Shown: one piece after another, positions 27,546-39,000 of the stretch | How positions within the stretch are numbered: the first letter of the stretch is position 1 | Layout: every line of letters begins with the position of its first letter | From: JAFDZW01 sp964404255 | GTDB taxonomy: Bacteria; Bacteroidota; Ignavibacteria; Palsa-1295 | Direction of reading: 5' to 3' | Assembly: GCA_964404255.1 (NCBI GenBank) | Contig: CAYOJJ010000010.1 | Coordinates: 62,001-126,000 of the forward strand | Length of the DNA: 64,000 bases | Position numbers and translations under genes: made by a program | Notes under the pieces: model-generated | Seen by the model: the letters and a program-made list of their open reading frames with translations, nothing else | Database searches by the model: none | What the model was told of the DNA's origin: nothing

Positions 27546-28767
27546 CGAACTCTCTTCTATCTCCGGACAAAAGATCGCCCTGGCTTTTAGCGGTGGACTC
27601 GATACCTCGGTCATGCTGCGCTGGCTGCAGGAAAATTATAATGCAGAGATCGTCACTGTCACCGGCGATCTTGGCCAGGAAAAAGAATTAGTCGGTGTCC
27701 GCGAGAAAGCACTTGCTCTCGGTGCTGTTGCTGCCTATCACGTCGATCTGACTCAGGACTTCGTCGATAACTATATCTGGAAGGCACTCAAAGCCGGCGC
27801 ATTGTACGAAGGAATTTACCCACTTGCTACCGCACTTGGCCGTCCGCTTCTCGCAAAAGCGTTAGTAGATTATGCCCGCAAAGAAGGCTGTACGGTTGTT
27901 GCTCATGGCTGCACCGGCAAAGGTAACGATCAGGTTCGTTTTGAAGCTACTATTGCTGCACTCGCTCCCGATTTAAAAGTCATCGCTCCAGTTCGGCACT
28001 GGGAATTTCGTTCACGCGAACAGGAGATCGAATATTGCCAAGAGCGTGGAATCCCCGTCAATGCTACCCGCACGAGCCCCTACTCTATCGATGAAAATAT
28101 TTGGGGCACGAGCATCGAATGCGGTGTCCTTGAGGACCCAACCGTCGCTCCTCCGGAAGATGCGTACCAGCGCACTACCTCTCCGCTTAATGCTCCGAAT
28201 GAAACCGAGACTGTTACGATCACATTCGAGGATGGTATTCCGACGGAAGTTAATTACAAACCGATGGGCGGCGTTGAGTTATTAAAGACGCTCAATCTCA
28301 TTGCCGGTAAGAATGGTATCGGCCGTATCGATCTTATCGAGAACCGCCTCGTCGGTATCAAATCCCGCGAGATCTATGAAGCCCCCGCAGCATCGCTTCT
28401 TCATACCGCTCTTACCGAACTCGAACGGTTAACGCTTGATCGTTGGACCGTTCGCACGAAGCATGCTCTCTCGGCAGAATATGCCGATCTTGTTTATAAT
28501 GGATTGTGGTATGCACCGGTACGCCCGGCGCTCGATGCCTTCTTCGACGAAGCTTCCAAGCGCTTAACGGGTACCGTTACCCTTTCATTATATAAGGGCA
28601 CGGCTACCGTGCTTTCGCGCACCTCGCCGTTCTCGCTTTACGATAAAGCACTGGCTTCTTATACCGAAGAAGATACCTACGATCATAAAGCCGGTGAAGG
28701 ATTCTGTAAAGTACATTCGCTGCCGCTGAAAACTATCGGTAGTCTTCAGGCTTCAGTGCTTCAATAA
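27538..28767 (+). CDS. argG: argininosuccinate synthase
   Basis: ATP-dependent condensation of citrulline and aspartate. 409 residues, normal for the short-form family. P-loop-like AFSGGLDTSV at the N-terminus (residues 15-24), HGCTGKGNDQVRFE (aspartate/citrulline binding), TSPYSIDENIWG and SREIYEAP. ATG 27538 overlaps the argR stop by 8 bp. Followed by argH after 2 bp, so translation is probably coupled along the operon. Confidence 0.96.
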   Translation: MNNELSSISGQKIALAFSGGLDTSVMLRWLQENYNAEIVTVTGDLGQEKELVGVREKALALGAVAAYHVDLTQDFVDNYIWKALKAGALYEGIYPLATALGRPLLAKALVDYARKEGCTVVAHGCTGKGNDQVRFEATIAALAPDLKVIAPVRHWEFRSREQEIEYCQERGIPVNATRTSPYSIDENIWGTSIECGVLEDPTVAPPEDAYQRTTSPLNAPNETETVTITFEDGIPTEVNYKPMGGVELLKTLNLIAGKNGIGRIDLIENRLVGIKSREIYEAPAASLLHTALTELERLTLDRWTVRTKHALSAEYADLVYNGLWYAPVRPALDAFFDEASKRLTGTVTLSLYKGTATVLSRTSPFSLYDKALASYTEEDTYDHKAGEGFCKVHSLPLKTIGSLQASVLQ

Positions 28768-28769
28768 GA

Positions 28770-30167
28770 ATGAAAGACGCTCCGAATTCAACACCCATTC
28801 CATTATGGGCCGGCCGCTTCCGCGAGCCGCTGACAGAGCTTGCCAAGCAATACTCCTATTCGCTCGATCTCGATTCGAAATTATTCGAAGAAGATATTAC
28901 GGGCAGTATGGCCCATGCACGAATGCTTGGTGAGTGCGCCATCATTACAAAAGAGGAAGCGTCTATTATTACTGAAACTCTGGCTGTAATTCTTTCCGAG
29001 CTTAAAGCAAACGGTATTCCGAAGGATAGTGGTTGTGAAGATATTCATTCTCTGATCGAGCAGCTATTGATCAGTAAGATTGGTGAACTTGGCAAGAAGC
29101 TTCATACAGCCAGAAGCCGTAACGATCAGGTAGCGCTCGATGAGAAATTGTATCTGCGCAGAGTTGCTACTGATACTATAGCATTACTCAATAGCTGCAT
29201 CAAAGCATTGGTAAACCGAGCTGAAGAATGCATCGATATTCTTATGCCTGGCTTTACCCATTTGCAGCATGCACAACCGGTGCTCTTATCACAGCACCTG
29301 CTCGCTTATGCTTCCATGTTTGGCCGGGATAAAACCCGGTTCGAAGACCTGCGCCGCCGCGCCGACATTTCCCCGCTTGGGGCGGCGGCTTTTGCAGGTA
29401 CACCGTTTCCTATCGATCGTAAAGCTGTTGCAACCGAGCTTGGTTTTAGCGGTATCGTTGCTAATAGCATCGATGCGGTAAGCGACCGCGATCATCTGAT
29501 CGAATTTCTATCGGCTTGTTCCATTACGATGATGCACCTGAGCCGCTTTGCCGAAGAATTCGTGCTTTGGAGCACTTCGGAGTTTAACTTTATCAGTTTT
29601 CCGGATAGCCTTTGTACCGGCAGCAGTATTATGCCGCAGAAGAAGAATCCGGATATGGCGGAGCTCATTCGTGGTAAGGTCGGCTTGGTCTATGGCTCGT
29701 TAGTATCGCTATTGACGACCATGAAAGCCCTGCCGCTTGCCTATAACCGCGATATGCAGGAAGACAAAGAACCGTTCTTCAAAGCTGTAGAAGTAACAAT
29801 GGGTTCTATTGCTATGGCAACGGAGCTTATTGAAGGAGCCATCTTCAACCGTGAAGCAATGAAGAAACAACTGGCTTCCGGTTTTCTTACAGCCACTGAG
29901 CTTGCCGATCATCTGGTTGCAAAAGGGCTTCCGTTTCGCGATGCTCATCATGTGACCGGTGCTGCAGTTGGTTATTGCGTGGCGGTAGGCAAAGAATTGC
30001 ATGAGCTATCGCTTGAGGAGTTGCAACAGTTCAGTCCGTTGATCGATAGCGATACCCTGGGAGTATTAATAGTAGAGGGATCGACCGAGCGCAAACGCTC
30101 GGCCGGCAGCACTTCTACTATCGAAGTCAAAAAACAATTAGCATCTTGGAAGGCAATTTTACAATAA
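28770..30167 (+). CDS. argH: argininosuccinate lyase
   Basis: Last step of arginine synthesis: cleavage of argininosuccinate to arginine and fumarate. 465 residues. Fumarase/aspartase superfamily signature GSSIMPQKKNPD with the catalytic-loop Ser, plus TARSRNDQVA, GFTHLQHAQPVLLSQHLL and the N-terminal LWAGRF. ATG 28770 is 2 bp after the argG stop, and its stop shares one base with the argD start. Confidence 0.96.
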   Translation: MKDAPNSTPIPLWAGRFREPLTELAKQYSYSLDLDSKLFEEDITGSMAHARMLGECAIITKEEASIITETLAVILSELKANGIPKDSGCEDIHSLIEQLLISKIGELGKKLHTARSRNDQVALDEKLYLRRVATDTIALLNSCIKALVNRAEECIDILMPGFTHLQHAQPVLLSQHLLAYASMFGRDKTRFEDLRRRADISPLGAAAFAGTPFPIDRKAVATELGFSGIVANSIDAVSDRDHLIEFLSACSITMMHLSRFAEEFVLWSTSEFNFISFPDSLCTGSSIMPQKKNPDMAELIRGKVGLVYGSLVSLLTTMKALPLAYNRDMQEDKEPFFKAVEVTMGSIAMATELIEGAIFNREAMKKQLASGFLTATELADHLVAKGLPFRDAHHVTGAAVGYCVAVGKELHELSLEELQQFSPLIDSDTLGVLIVEGSTERKRSAGSTSTIEVKKQLASWKAILQ

Positions 30168-31363
30168 TGACTATGCCCGTATCGTTAGCCGAGCGTGAGA
30201 AATCAGCGCTCTTTCATACCTATGATCGTCTGGCTATCGGTGAAGTAACTCATGCTGAAGGAAGTTATATTCATACCGCAAGCGGTGAGAAATATCTCGA
30301 TCTTATCTGCGGCCTTGGAGTAACAGGTCTCGGACATTCTCATCCGAAGATCGTTTCTGCGATTACTGAACAAGCCGGCAAATACCTGCATTTATCTAAT
30401 CTCTATCTACAAGAGCCGCAGGTTCGTCTGGCCGAGCAGATCAAAGCACTTTCCGGGTACGATAAAGTATTTTTCTGCAATAGCGGTACCGAAGCGGTTG
30501 AAGGCGCATTAAAACTGGCACGTAAGTACGCTTCGAAGAACAGTCGCTATCAGATCTTCGGTCTTACGAATGCATTTCATGGCAGAACCTATGGGCCATT
30601 AAGCCTCATGGATAATGCAAAGTACCGGGCCGGTTTTACGCCGTTACTCGATGGTATGGCTTGTATCGATCCTTCCGATCTTGCTGCAAGCATTACCGAA
30701 CACACAGCAGCAATCATTCTTGAGTGCATTCAGGGAGAAGGTGGCATACGCGAAGTTTCGCCGGAGACGGTTACGCTATTGAAGTCACTGCAAAAAGATC
30801 ATGGCATTCTCCTCATTGCCGATGAAATTCAAAGCGGTGCCGGCCGTACCGGTACATTCTTCTCCTTTGAGACGCTTGGCCTAAAGCCGGATATCGTTGT
30901 CGCAGCAAAAGCTATCGGTGGAGGTCTTCCGCTCGGTGCTATCATTGCAAATGACGAAGTAGCTTCGGCCTTTACACCGGGTGTGCATGGTACAACATTC
31001 GGCGGCAATGCTCTTTCCTGCGTGGCTGGTTCAGCTCTGTTGGACGAACTGGCTTCAGGAGTAATGGATCAGGTTAATACCACTTCCGCCTGGTTCTTCA
31101 ATGAGTTAAATACTTTAAAAGAAAAATACCCGGATACTATCGGTGAGATTCGTGGTAAAGGGATGATGATCGGTATCGAACTCGGCGAGCAGGCTAAAAA
31201 AGTACAACTAGCATTGCTTGAGCAACAGATCATTACCAATGTGACTGCAACATCAGTATTGCGCTTACTGCCGCCGCTCAATATCGAACAAGCAGACCTT
31301 GAGAAATTCCTTACAGTTTTCGAGAGTATTCTCGTCGAACAACTGGCGCCGGTTGCGGGTTAA
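30167..31363 (+). CDS. argD: acetylornithine aminotransferase
   Basis: PLP-dependent class III aminotransferase converting N-acetylglutamate semialdehyde to N-acetylornithine. 398 residues from ATG 30167, which shares its A with the argH stop; an in-frame ATG at 30146 inside argH is less likely. Seen: FCNSGTEAVEGALKLARKY, NAFHGRTYG, ADEIQSGAGRTG and the PLP-lysine motif VAAKAIGGGLPLGA. Last recognisable arg gene of the operon. A succinyl-DAP role (DapC) is possible in addition, as for many ArgD. Confidence 0.93.
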   Translation: MTMPVSLAEREKSALFHTYDRLAIGEVTHAEGSYIHTASGEKYLDLICGLGVTGLGHSHPKIVSAITEQAGKYLHLSNLYLQEPQVRLAEQIKALSGYDKVFFCNSGTEAVEGALKLARKYASKNSRYQIFGLTNAFHGRTYGPLSLMDNAKYRAGFTPLLDGMACIDPSDLAASITEHTAAIILECIQGEGGIREVSPETVTLLKSLQKDHGILLIADEIQSGAGRTGTFFSFETLGLKPDIVVAAKAIGGGLPLGAIIANDEVASAFTPGVHGTTFGGNALSCVAGSALLDELASGVMDQVNTTSAWFFNELNTLKEKYPDTIGEIRGKGMMIGIELGEQAKKVQLALLEQQIITNVTATSVLRLLPPLNIEQADLEKFLTVFESILVEQLAPVAG

Positions 31364-31369
31364 TACTGC

Positions 31370-31624
31370 GTGGCGTTTAGAGGTATTAGCAAAGCTATCG
31401 ACTTCCGTAAACTCGGCACCTGCCTGTATTGCGTTGGTCTTGCGACCAGGCTCGCTTTGGTATGCTTATCCGGTTATGCGGTCACCTCGATACTTTTTAT
31501 CTCCCCGCTCTTCGCAACGCTTTTTCTGATCGGCGCGGCCGCATTTATAGCATTACTGCTTGCTCACGGTATTGCATACTTATGGCTTAGAAAAAAAGCG
31601 GCGAGCCGTTCAACTCCAGAATAG
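31370..31624 (+). CDS. small membrane protein
   Basis: 84-residue ORF with a GTG start 6 bp after argD. It encodes two hydrophobic segments (YAVTSILFISPLFATLFLIG and AAFIALLLAHGIAYLWL) and a basic C-terminus. No family recognised. It may be translated at the end of the arginine operon. The last 15 bp overlap the 3' end of the opposite-strand oxygenase gene. The GTG start and lack of a recognisable family leave doubt whether it is expressed. Confidence 0.45.
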   Translation: MAFRGISKAIDFRKLGTCLYCVGLATRLALVCLSGYAVTSILFISPLFATLFLIGAAAFIALLLAHGIAYLWLRKKAASRSTPE

Positions 31625-32473
31625 CACTTTTTCTCTATCGGCATCGAAAGCAAGAAAGCCTCCGAGCGTTGTTCGCGGACTTTCGCCAACGATCGTTGTT
31701 ACCTGATGTAAACATCTTCCCGAAGCAAACACGACGAGATCACCTACTTCCGGGCGCAGCGTTACATAATCGAATTGCTCTTTTATCTTCTCGGCATCCC
31801 AGCGGCCGCTTTCGAGCATCGGTTTATTCGGGTTACCGAGCGTTAACGCATACACGATAAGCGCTCCGCCTTCTTTACTGGTACTCACCGGAGTAAAGAA
31901 ACTCAGCGCAAGACTAGTATCGGCAATTTGGCATAACCAATCATAGACCAGTAAATTAAAATGGTAATCGTGATGAACGGCAATGCCTTCGCCATCGCTT
32001 AACTGGCGCATAGTATAAGGCGTGAACGGTTTATTGATCGCATCGCGCGGCGTAACGGCAGGTTTGCCGGCCGCAAGAGCAGAGAGCACTTCGGTAAAAG
32101 CAGCGCGCGCATCGAAGGCCGGACCGAATAATTCATCGATACTTGATCGAAGCGGTGGGTTCGAGATAAAATAATCGTCAAGTTCCGGACCACCGGGGCG
32201 ATTACCATTGGGCGTAAGCGGCACACCGAGCACTTTAATATCCTCGCCCTTCATCTCCGGAGGGTTCGGGTGCCGCCACTCGGAAGTAAATCCTTCAGAG
32301 CAGACTATATCGCCGACTGCTCCGAGCGCCGTGCGATCGAAGGCGCCGCTGATAAGCACGACATCGAGATCGTCGTTATACATTTCTTCGATAAGGTTAC
32401 GATCGCTGGCCAATTCTTCACGGGTCAGCTCAAGTACTCGTACCGTGCGTTCTACTACTAAGACATCTTCCAT
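31610..32473 (-). CDS. 2OG-Fe(II) oxygenase, WelO5-like family with an HxD triad
   Basis: 287-residue non-heme iron oxygenase. From memory it shares segment order and motifs with WelO5, the 2-oxoglutarate halogenase of welwitindolinone synthesis: a DYF block, FTPYTMRQLSDG, GIAVHHDYHF, LALSFFTPVSTSKEGG, PEVGDLVVF and RTTLGGFLAF. Proposed iron ligands are His167, Asp169 and His256, with Arg267 for 2-oxoglutarate. WelO5 has Gly where this protein has Asp169, and that Gly leaves room for chloride; the Asp here predicts a hydroxylase, not a halogenase. Last gene of the minus-strand cluster, 22 bp after a second 2OG oxygenase. Substrate unknown; a peptide or protein of the cluster is a guess. Confidence 0.72.
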   Translation of the reverse strand: MEDVLVVERTVRVLELTREELASDRNLIEEMYNDDLDVVLISGAFDRTALGAVGDIVCSEGFTSEWRHPNPPEMKGEDIKVLGVPLTPNGNRPGGPELDDYFISNPPLRSSIDELFGPAFDARAAFTEVLSALAAGKPAVTPRDAINKPFTPYTMRQLSDGEGIAVHHDYHFNLLVYDWLCQIADTSLALSFFTPVSTSKEGGALIVYALTLGNPNKPMLESGRWDAEKIKEQFDYVTLRPEVGDLVVFASGRCLHQVTTIVGESPRTTLGGFLAFDADREKVLFWS

Positions 32474-32495
32474 AACATTACTGATGATTGGTGAA

Positions 32496-33068
32496 TTATA
32501 AGATCGTTACATTAAAACTGAGGGCAATACGCTCTTCGCCCGAGGTATTCTGCCCTACATGATGCGGCACTTTACTATTGAAAAGAATAACGCGCCGTTC
32601 TTTCGGCTCGTAACTTATCGTATCGAAGTGCTCGCTCTTCGTTCGGGCTGAAGCCCAGAGATTATCGCTTAGTTCTTCAAAGTAGAGCCTGCCACTGCCC
32701 GGCGGTGTCTTGATATAATAGACGCCGCTGATATACGCACCGTCATGCGTATGCATCCGCTCATAATTTCCCGGCTGTGATATTCCGATCCAGGAATCGA
32801 CAATGGAGCACCGAATACCATCCTTGGTTTCGAGCAGTTGCAAATAGGCGAGTATCTCCCGATGCAATGCATCCCGAAGCCCCGCAAAAGCGGGGCGTTC
32901 GAGAATATTCGGCTCTGAGCCATAGGTCGTATAAATATTTTCCCGGCTCGAGGCAGGAATTTCCGCTCGTATCGAAGCAGCCGTTTCTATCAGGCGATCG
33001 TTCTCCGCTTCGGAAATGATGCCATCGTTATAATAGAAGGCTTTCGGGAAAAAATATTCTATCGGCAT
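32496..33068 (-). CDS. putative 2OG-Fe(II) oxygenase (PF13759-like)
   Basis: 190-residue protein of the small 2OG-Fe(II) oxygenase family that I associate with PF13759/TIGR02466. The conserved block ERMHTHDGAYISGVYYIK carries the proximal metal ligands (His106/His108 and neighbouring Asp109). FNSKVPHHVGQN carries the distal His (169 or 170), and EERIALSFNV carries the Arg180 expected to bind 2-oxoglutarate. It starts 6 bp after the RHS stop, so the two are probably co-translated. Predicted cytoplasmic. Which His/Asp form the triad needs a structure-based alignment. Confidence 0.75.
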   Translation of the reverse strand: MPIEYFFPKAFYYNDGIISEAENDRLIETAASIRAEIPASSRENIYTTYGSEPNILERPAFAGLRDALHREILAYLQLLETKDGIRCSIVDSWIGISQPGNYERMHTHDGAYISGVYYIKTPPGSGRLYFEELSDNLWASARTKSEHFDTISYEPKERRVILFNSKVPHHVGQNTSGEERIALSFNVTIL

Positions 33069-33074
33069 TAGGTC

Positions 33075-36000
33075 TTACCAGCTTGAGAAAGCGCTCGATA
33101 CCGAATCGCTGATGCTTTGTTGGAATGCTCTGGTTTCATTACTGGCCCGCAGTTTTATCTGGGAGCCGCTGATAGTCCCCGATAGCGCCGCGCTAAAGAC
33201 AACCTGATCGAGGCCTTTATCCCAATCGTTTCCGGTAGCAAGATTAATAGCGGTATTCTTTGTAATACCGAGAGCTTCGCTCTTTAAGATACCTTTACCA
33301 ACATCTTTCAAGTATCCGCTCAAGCCTACGCCGGCTTCGCTCTTGCTTGCGAAATCGGCGACGTACTTCGTTGCTTTCAGTCCGTAGTCTACCGCTTTCG
33401 CTCCGAAGGTAGTGGCTTCCTGGCCGGCGCGCGCGGCGATCTGTTCGCCCGCCGCTATCGATACGCTTTCTGCGCCGGCTGTAAAAGCAGCTCCGAGCCC
33501 ACCGCTTATTGCACCGCCAAGAGCGCCGATACCCATACTGATGCCGTAATCCTTCCACGAGAAATCGTCGAAGTTAAAGACGGAGTAAGTGACCGCACTG
33601 ATACCGGCGCCATAGAATGTTCCCGATAGAGCAGCCAGCGCGATCGTCGCCGGAGTACCGAGACCGCCGGTTACCACCTCAAGAACGCCAGCAACAACAT
33701 CGATCACTACGCCGATTGCGATCTCGACAATGCCGATAATAGCACCGGCGACAGCACTGATCAGACTCTTGAATGAGAACATGCCGGTCGGATCGATATA
33801 CAATACCGGATTATTCGACGCATAGAGATAAGGGCTGAAATACTGCCGCGCAAGATCGATAGCAATAAAGCGGCCGATCTCGGCACAATAGAAGCGAGCC
33901 CGGTAATTATAGAGACCGATCTCGCGATCATATTCCTGTCCCGTATAAAGATAGTTCAGGAATTCGTCAGCAGGCTCTTGAATGTTCGCCAAGCCACCGT
34001 AGGTAAGGTACTCATAAGAAGCAACGACCGAGCCATTCCCATCAATGACCGCACGTATAGAACCGAGATGATCTTTTGCAATGCTATAGAGTTTCCCACC
34101 GCGCTTCATTGCGATAAGGCCACCGGGTCCATAGACATAATTGGTATCTTCGGAAACAGAACCGCTTACGCGCTCCATAATCGGCATGGTATTCGTACCT
34201 CTGATATAGAGCTTTTTCGAATTCTGCGCCCCTCCGCTTACCTGTTTTAAAACACGGTCGTTCTTGCCGCCGTATTTCAGGTCAATAACCTGGCCAGGCA
34301 CAGTAGCATCGAGTATTTTCATCGGCAGCATTAATGCCGGATCGTAGTTGAGCGTAAGATCGTGTGCCTTATTGAGACCCGAGGCCGCTAATTTGGAATG
34401 AGTAGCATTCCCATTATCATCGTAGAGGAATTCGGCAACGGTTGTATTTGAGGACTGATCCAATACACTCTGTACTTCCTGCGTAGCGGCAAAATAATTA
34501 AATTGATAATTAATGCCTGCGGCGGCCAGTTGGGTGAAATTTCCATTAGCGTCGTGATTGACGGGCTTCGTCACTCCAAGGTTGCGGGCAGGGTACTGCT
34601 GGTTTTGGGCATTGAGTACCTGTCCGATGGCATCGTAGGAATATTGGAATGTATAGTTTTCACCGGCGCTGCCACCGATCGTGAGCGAACAGGCCGCTAT
34701 CATTCCATCATAATACTTTGCTCCGTTATAGCCGCCGCTGGTATAGAGCATCGTTTCACGGAAAAGATCGGCGCCGCTTTTTTGCTCGCGAATATCAGTC
34801 AGCCAATACGGCGAATTGAAGGCATAGGTCCGTTCGATCGAGGTGCCGGAAGCTACCGCGATCGTATTAGTTGCCGGATTACCTGCCGCATCGTAAGTAA
34901 AGCTGCCGAACGGTGAACTAAGATCTGCCTGCTCGGACATCGTGTCAATCTGATTTACCGAATTGATCCGGTAGTAGAGATTCAATCTACTGCCATCGCT
35001 TGCCTGTGGATAGGTAATATGGAGAATATTACCGGCATTATCATATTGATATTCGACGGTCTGCTCCGAACCCGTATCGTAATCGGCCACGGAAAGAGTA
35101 TCGGTAGTAATATTACCAAAAATATCGTAGCGGTATTGCTCGGTTACATCAGTAACGCCTGTTGTGCCATTATTGACGTCGATAGCAACAATACGGCCGA
35201 TAGCATTGGCAATAGTGTTACCGCCATCGTAGGTATATTTTTTCCTCCAGGTCGGTGGTGTGGCCGGCCACTGTTGATTATCGACGTGCTCTTCCAGCCC
35301 GGACCAGCTTCCCGTATTATATCCCGATTCGACTTGCCTGCCAAGAATATCATACTTGGAATAATTATAGGTGCCGTCTTTAACACCTTGCGGATCCTGC
35401 GTAAAGCGCACATTACCGACGCTATCATAGAGGAAACGCACAGGAGCCTCTTTGCCCTGAATAAGTGTCAGTAGCCGGTTGGCATAATCAAATGTTTGCA
35501 AACTGATCCAATCGTCGGCCGTCGAGCCGGTTGGAGGAGCAAAATAATTTGGCGAGCGCAGTTCACCGGCATTGCCTGCATCATTGTAGATCGTTTCAGT
35601 CTTGATCTCTACGCCATTATTATTAGAAATGCGGCGAATGATCTGATCAAGCAGGGTTTTGACTTCTGTAACGGTATTACCGTTAGGATCGGTAGTCGTG
35701 CGGGTAGCATAAATAGAAGACCCCGCTCCCTTGACAGTGCCATAGGCATACTTCGTACTGTGAGCGCCGACGGCAAAATCAGTGCCGGGTATTCCTTCTT
35801 CTATCACTCGTTCGATAGGCGCAGGTGCATAGACCTGACGCGAGAACGGATAGCCTCCATCGGCCGGATACGCGTTGGCGACCATTCCTGTCATGGTGCC
35901 GCTCGTCCAATTCATGATAGCGAACCCTTCGCAATAGGCAAAGAGCGGATTATCGGTAGAAGGGACAAATGCAGGTTTGGTGCGGATCACCTGGCGCCCC

Positions 36001-39000
36001 ATAGAATCGCTGATAGCCTGGGCCACACTCATCTTTGAAGTTACATATTGCTGCGACTGAAGTGTCAGGCCACGTGCATCGTCGAAAGAGATCGTCGCCT
36101 GCGGCCCGATCGCCGTGGTGATCTCGGAGATGGCTACTTTATTACCGAAAAAGAGCGTCGGTACCAGACTGCCGGAAAAACTATGTTTATAACTGAAGAT
36201 AAGTTTTCCATCGGCAAAGAAGATGATCGAATCGCTGCCACTAAGTACTACCCAATTCGTATTCATAGTGAAAACGTCGATACTATTTCCGTTAAGTACG
36301 AGGGCGTACCGGAAATCGTTGGCAACGGAAGTGATCGTCCAGCTTTTAGTCGAAGCACCTCCGGCACTGACAACAGAACCACCGGGCAAGAGATAGCCTG
36401 CGGCCAGAAAGAGATTCTGTAAATTGGAAGAGATCGTGCCACTATCGAGCTCCGTACTGTATGGCGTCGAGGGCACACTGAAGGCAATAGCCTTTACCGG
36501 GGCATGAAGTTCGCGGCCGCTACCATCGACTAATTGCCAGCTTGCGATCGAAGGATTCCATTGAATAGTCGCTGCCGAACCAAGATGAATTCCGAGCGGC
36601 GCCGTAAGCGCTTCACGGACATTGAATTCAACATCGATCGTATAATCACCAGCCAATGCGGGATCAACAGAAGTAAGACTGCCTTCCTGGTTGGCTGCTG
36701 ATTGGGTAAGGAGTGTGCCTTCGACTGTCCAATTAGCACTCGGATTCCAGGTGCGTTTCCATTCATTCCCATGAGTGAACTGTGTAATCATTCCACCCGA
36801 AGCGGCGCCGATAGTAAGGGTATGATTCGGATCGGAAGTAGAAAAGACATTCGTATTTCCCAGGCGCGAAAAATATCCGCGTTCGATCTTCGCCGTTTTA
36901 TCGGCCGGATTACTGGTAAGTACCCGCTGCTGGAATGAATCGTAGACCGTGCGGCTGGTGTCACCATTAGCCCCGAGCAATGCATCAGGCTCCTGATTGT
37001 GGCTGTCATAGGCATAAGCTTGGAACGGTGTACTAAACGGCGAGAACCGCAGATTATCTACCAGCACTGCCGATGCTGAGTTTGCATTCTCAGCAGTAAT
37101 GGTAATAGTAACCGAGCCGCCGGAGAGCGAGATCACATGATATACATAGGCCCACTCGCCGATCGTATCGGGAAATGGCACTACCTGCGTCTGCTGACCA
37201 CTGACCGCAATATTCCATGAAGCATTTCCTGAAGCAGCATTAAAGCCTTCCGGTTTTTTCACCCATGCAGAAAAGATGTACTGTTGATCCTGCCGCTTCG
37301 GTGTAAACGAGCGGGAGATACTATTACTGCCGCTCGTCGAAGGTGCGATACTTAAGCTTCTGGTGCCGGTATGTGCATCGATCGCTTTTTGCGTACTATT
37401 CGGTACGAACGAAGTGCCCGAACCGAGATTCCATCCTTGTCCGCTTTCATATTCTTCAAACCCATAATAACCTGCTTCATCTGAAGCAAGACTGGCATTC
37501 GGAAATTGCGCTACAAGGAATTGCTGTTCATCGTCGTATATAAACGAAGAGACTAATCCGGAAGCAGTGACCTGCTCGGTAATAAGGCCATCGGGGGTGC
37601 TACGTGAAAGGATTCTGGTGTTTAATAGCCAATTATCCGAAGGTTCGCCGCCGAAGTTGAAGCTTGGAGCGGTTGTTCCACCCGGAGTAGTCCAGTCATA
37701 GGTTTCATAGGCCAGCCATAATGATGGTGAAGCGCTTGCCCAATTTTTATAAGTAGTGGCTTTGCTGCTGATGTAGGTACGCTCATTCTGGCCATTTACC
37801 GATACGCTTGAGGTGCGCATCGCTACATCGGTATAAATATGTTTGGCGAGGAAATCTGTTTTATATTCCGCTACCTGAAAGGCATATAAATATTGTTCGC
37901 GCAGAAGCTTGAGCGTGCCATCGAAATCGAAATAGCTTTTCTCCTGCCATAGTAATACGCCTGTTGTCTGGTCGTACGAAGCATACGATTCCTGAGTGAC
38001 ACCATTGGCAACGGTGGTGCTGCGGTAACAACGGGCATATCCGCCGAGAAGATACTTTTTCGTTGGAGAGCTCTGCTGCGGATCGTCGGTATATACTTTC
38101 CAGTAATCGAGCTGGGAAGAAACGAGAACGTTTGCCGATGAATAATTACGACTGGCAAGTTCGATACCGTTGAGTATATTCTGATAGTTCTGTACACCTC
38201 CTGAAGGATATAATGTACTATTTTGAGCAAGACCATTCGAATAAAAATATTCACTGCGTCCGAATGGCTGGGTCTGGGGCGGCGTATCGGTAGTAACTTT
38301 TACTCCCTGCACTACGGTAACCAGTGGATATTGCGCTACACCGGTCGCGGCATTATAGACGATCTGCGACTCAGAGGAATTCGCATAAAAGAACGATTCG
38401 CTGTAGTTCTGCGTGGGATCGTAATTATCGAAGATCTCCACACAGGCAACCGGCGTATCGACCACATAGGGATCGAGATTTACTTCGTCAAGATCGTAGA
38501 GATTTAAAGTGGTTGCCGTATCGAACGAACTGGCGGAAGAAGGATAGGTGACCAGGAATCTGGCGCTTGCAAGATAGGTACCGGCCTGGCCTCCGGAAAC
38601 ATACATTTTTTCCGTACTCAATTTCGGAAGTAGCGCTACGGCGCCATTGCGAATGGCGGCAATATAAGTACCGGCGCTGGAAGTATCATTATCCTGATAG
38701 GCCATGTAGTGCGGCCCACGATTTTGAAGGCTTTCAGGATAGTTTAAGTTATTAAGCTGCTGGTTAAGCTGCCGCCAGGTACCATCGGTGCCACGGAAAT
38801 AGATATAGCGACCGAGCGTCATATAATCACCGGAGAGTGTCGGGGTCTTTTCCGATTGAACGACTGATGGTGAAGACCATGCTCCCGTATTCGGATTATA
38901 GGTGACTACCTGGGTATTTTGCGAAGTACCGGTGGAAGTGCACATAACGGCAACGTCATCGCCGGAAGCAAAAGCTACCGCCGCATTGGAAGCCGCAGCC

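Noticed and set aside
31610..32473. Halogenase function for the WelO5-like protein
   Set aside because: The position that is Gly in the halogenases is Asp169, which would fill the chloride site; hydroxylation is more likely.
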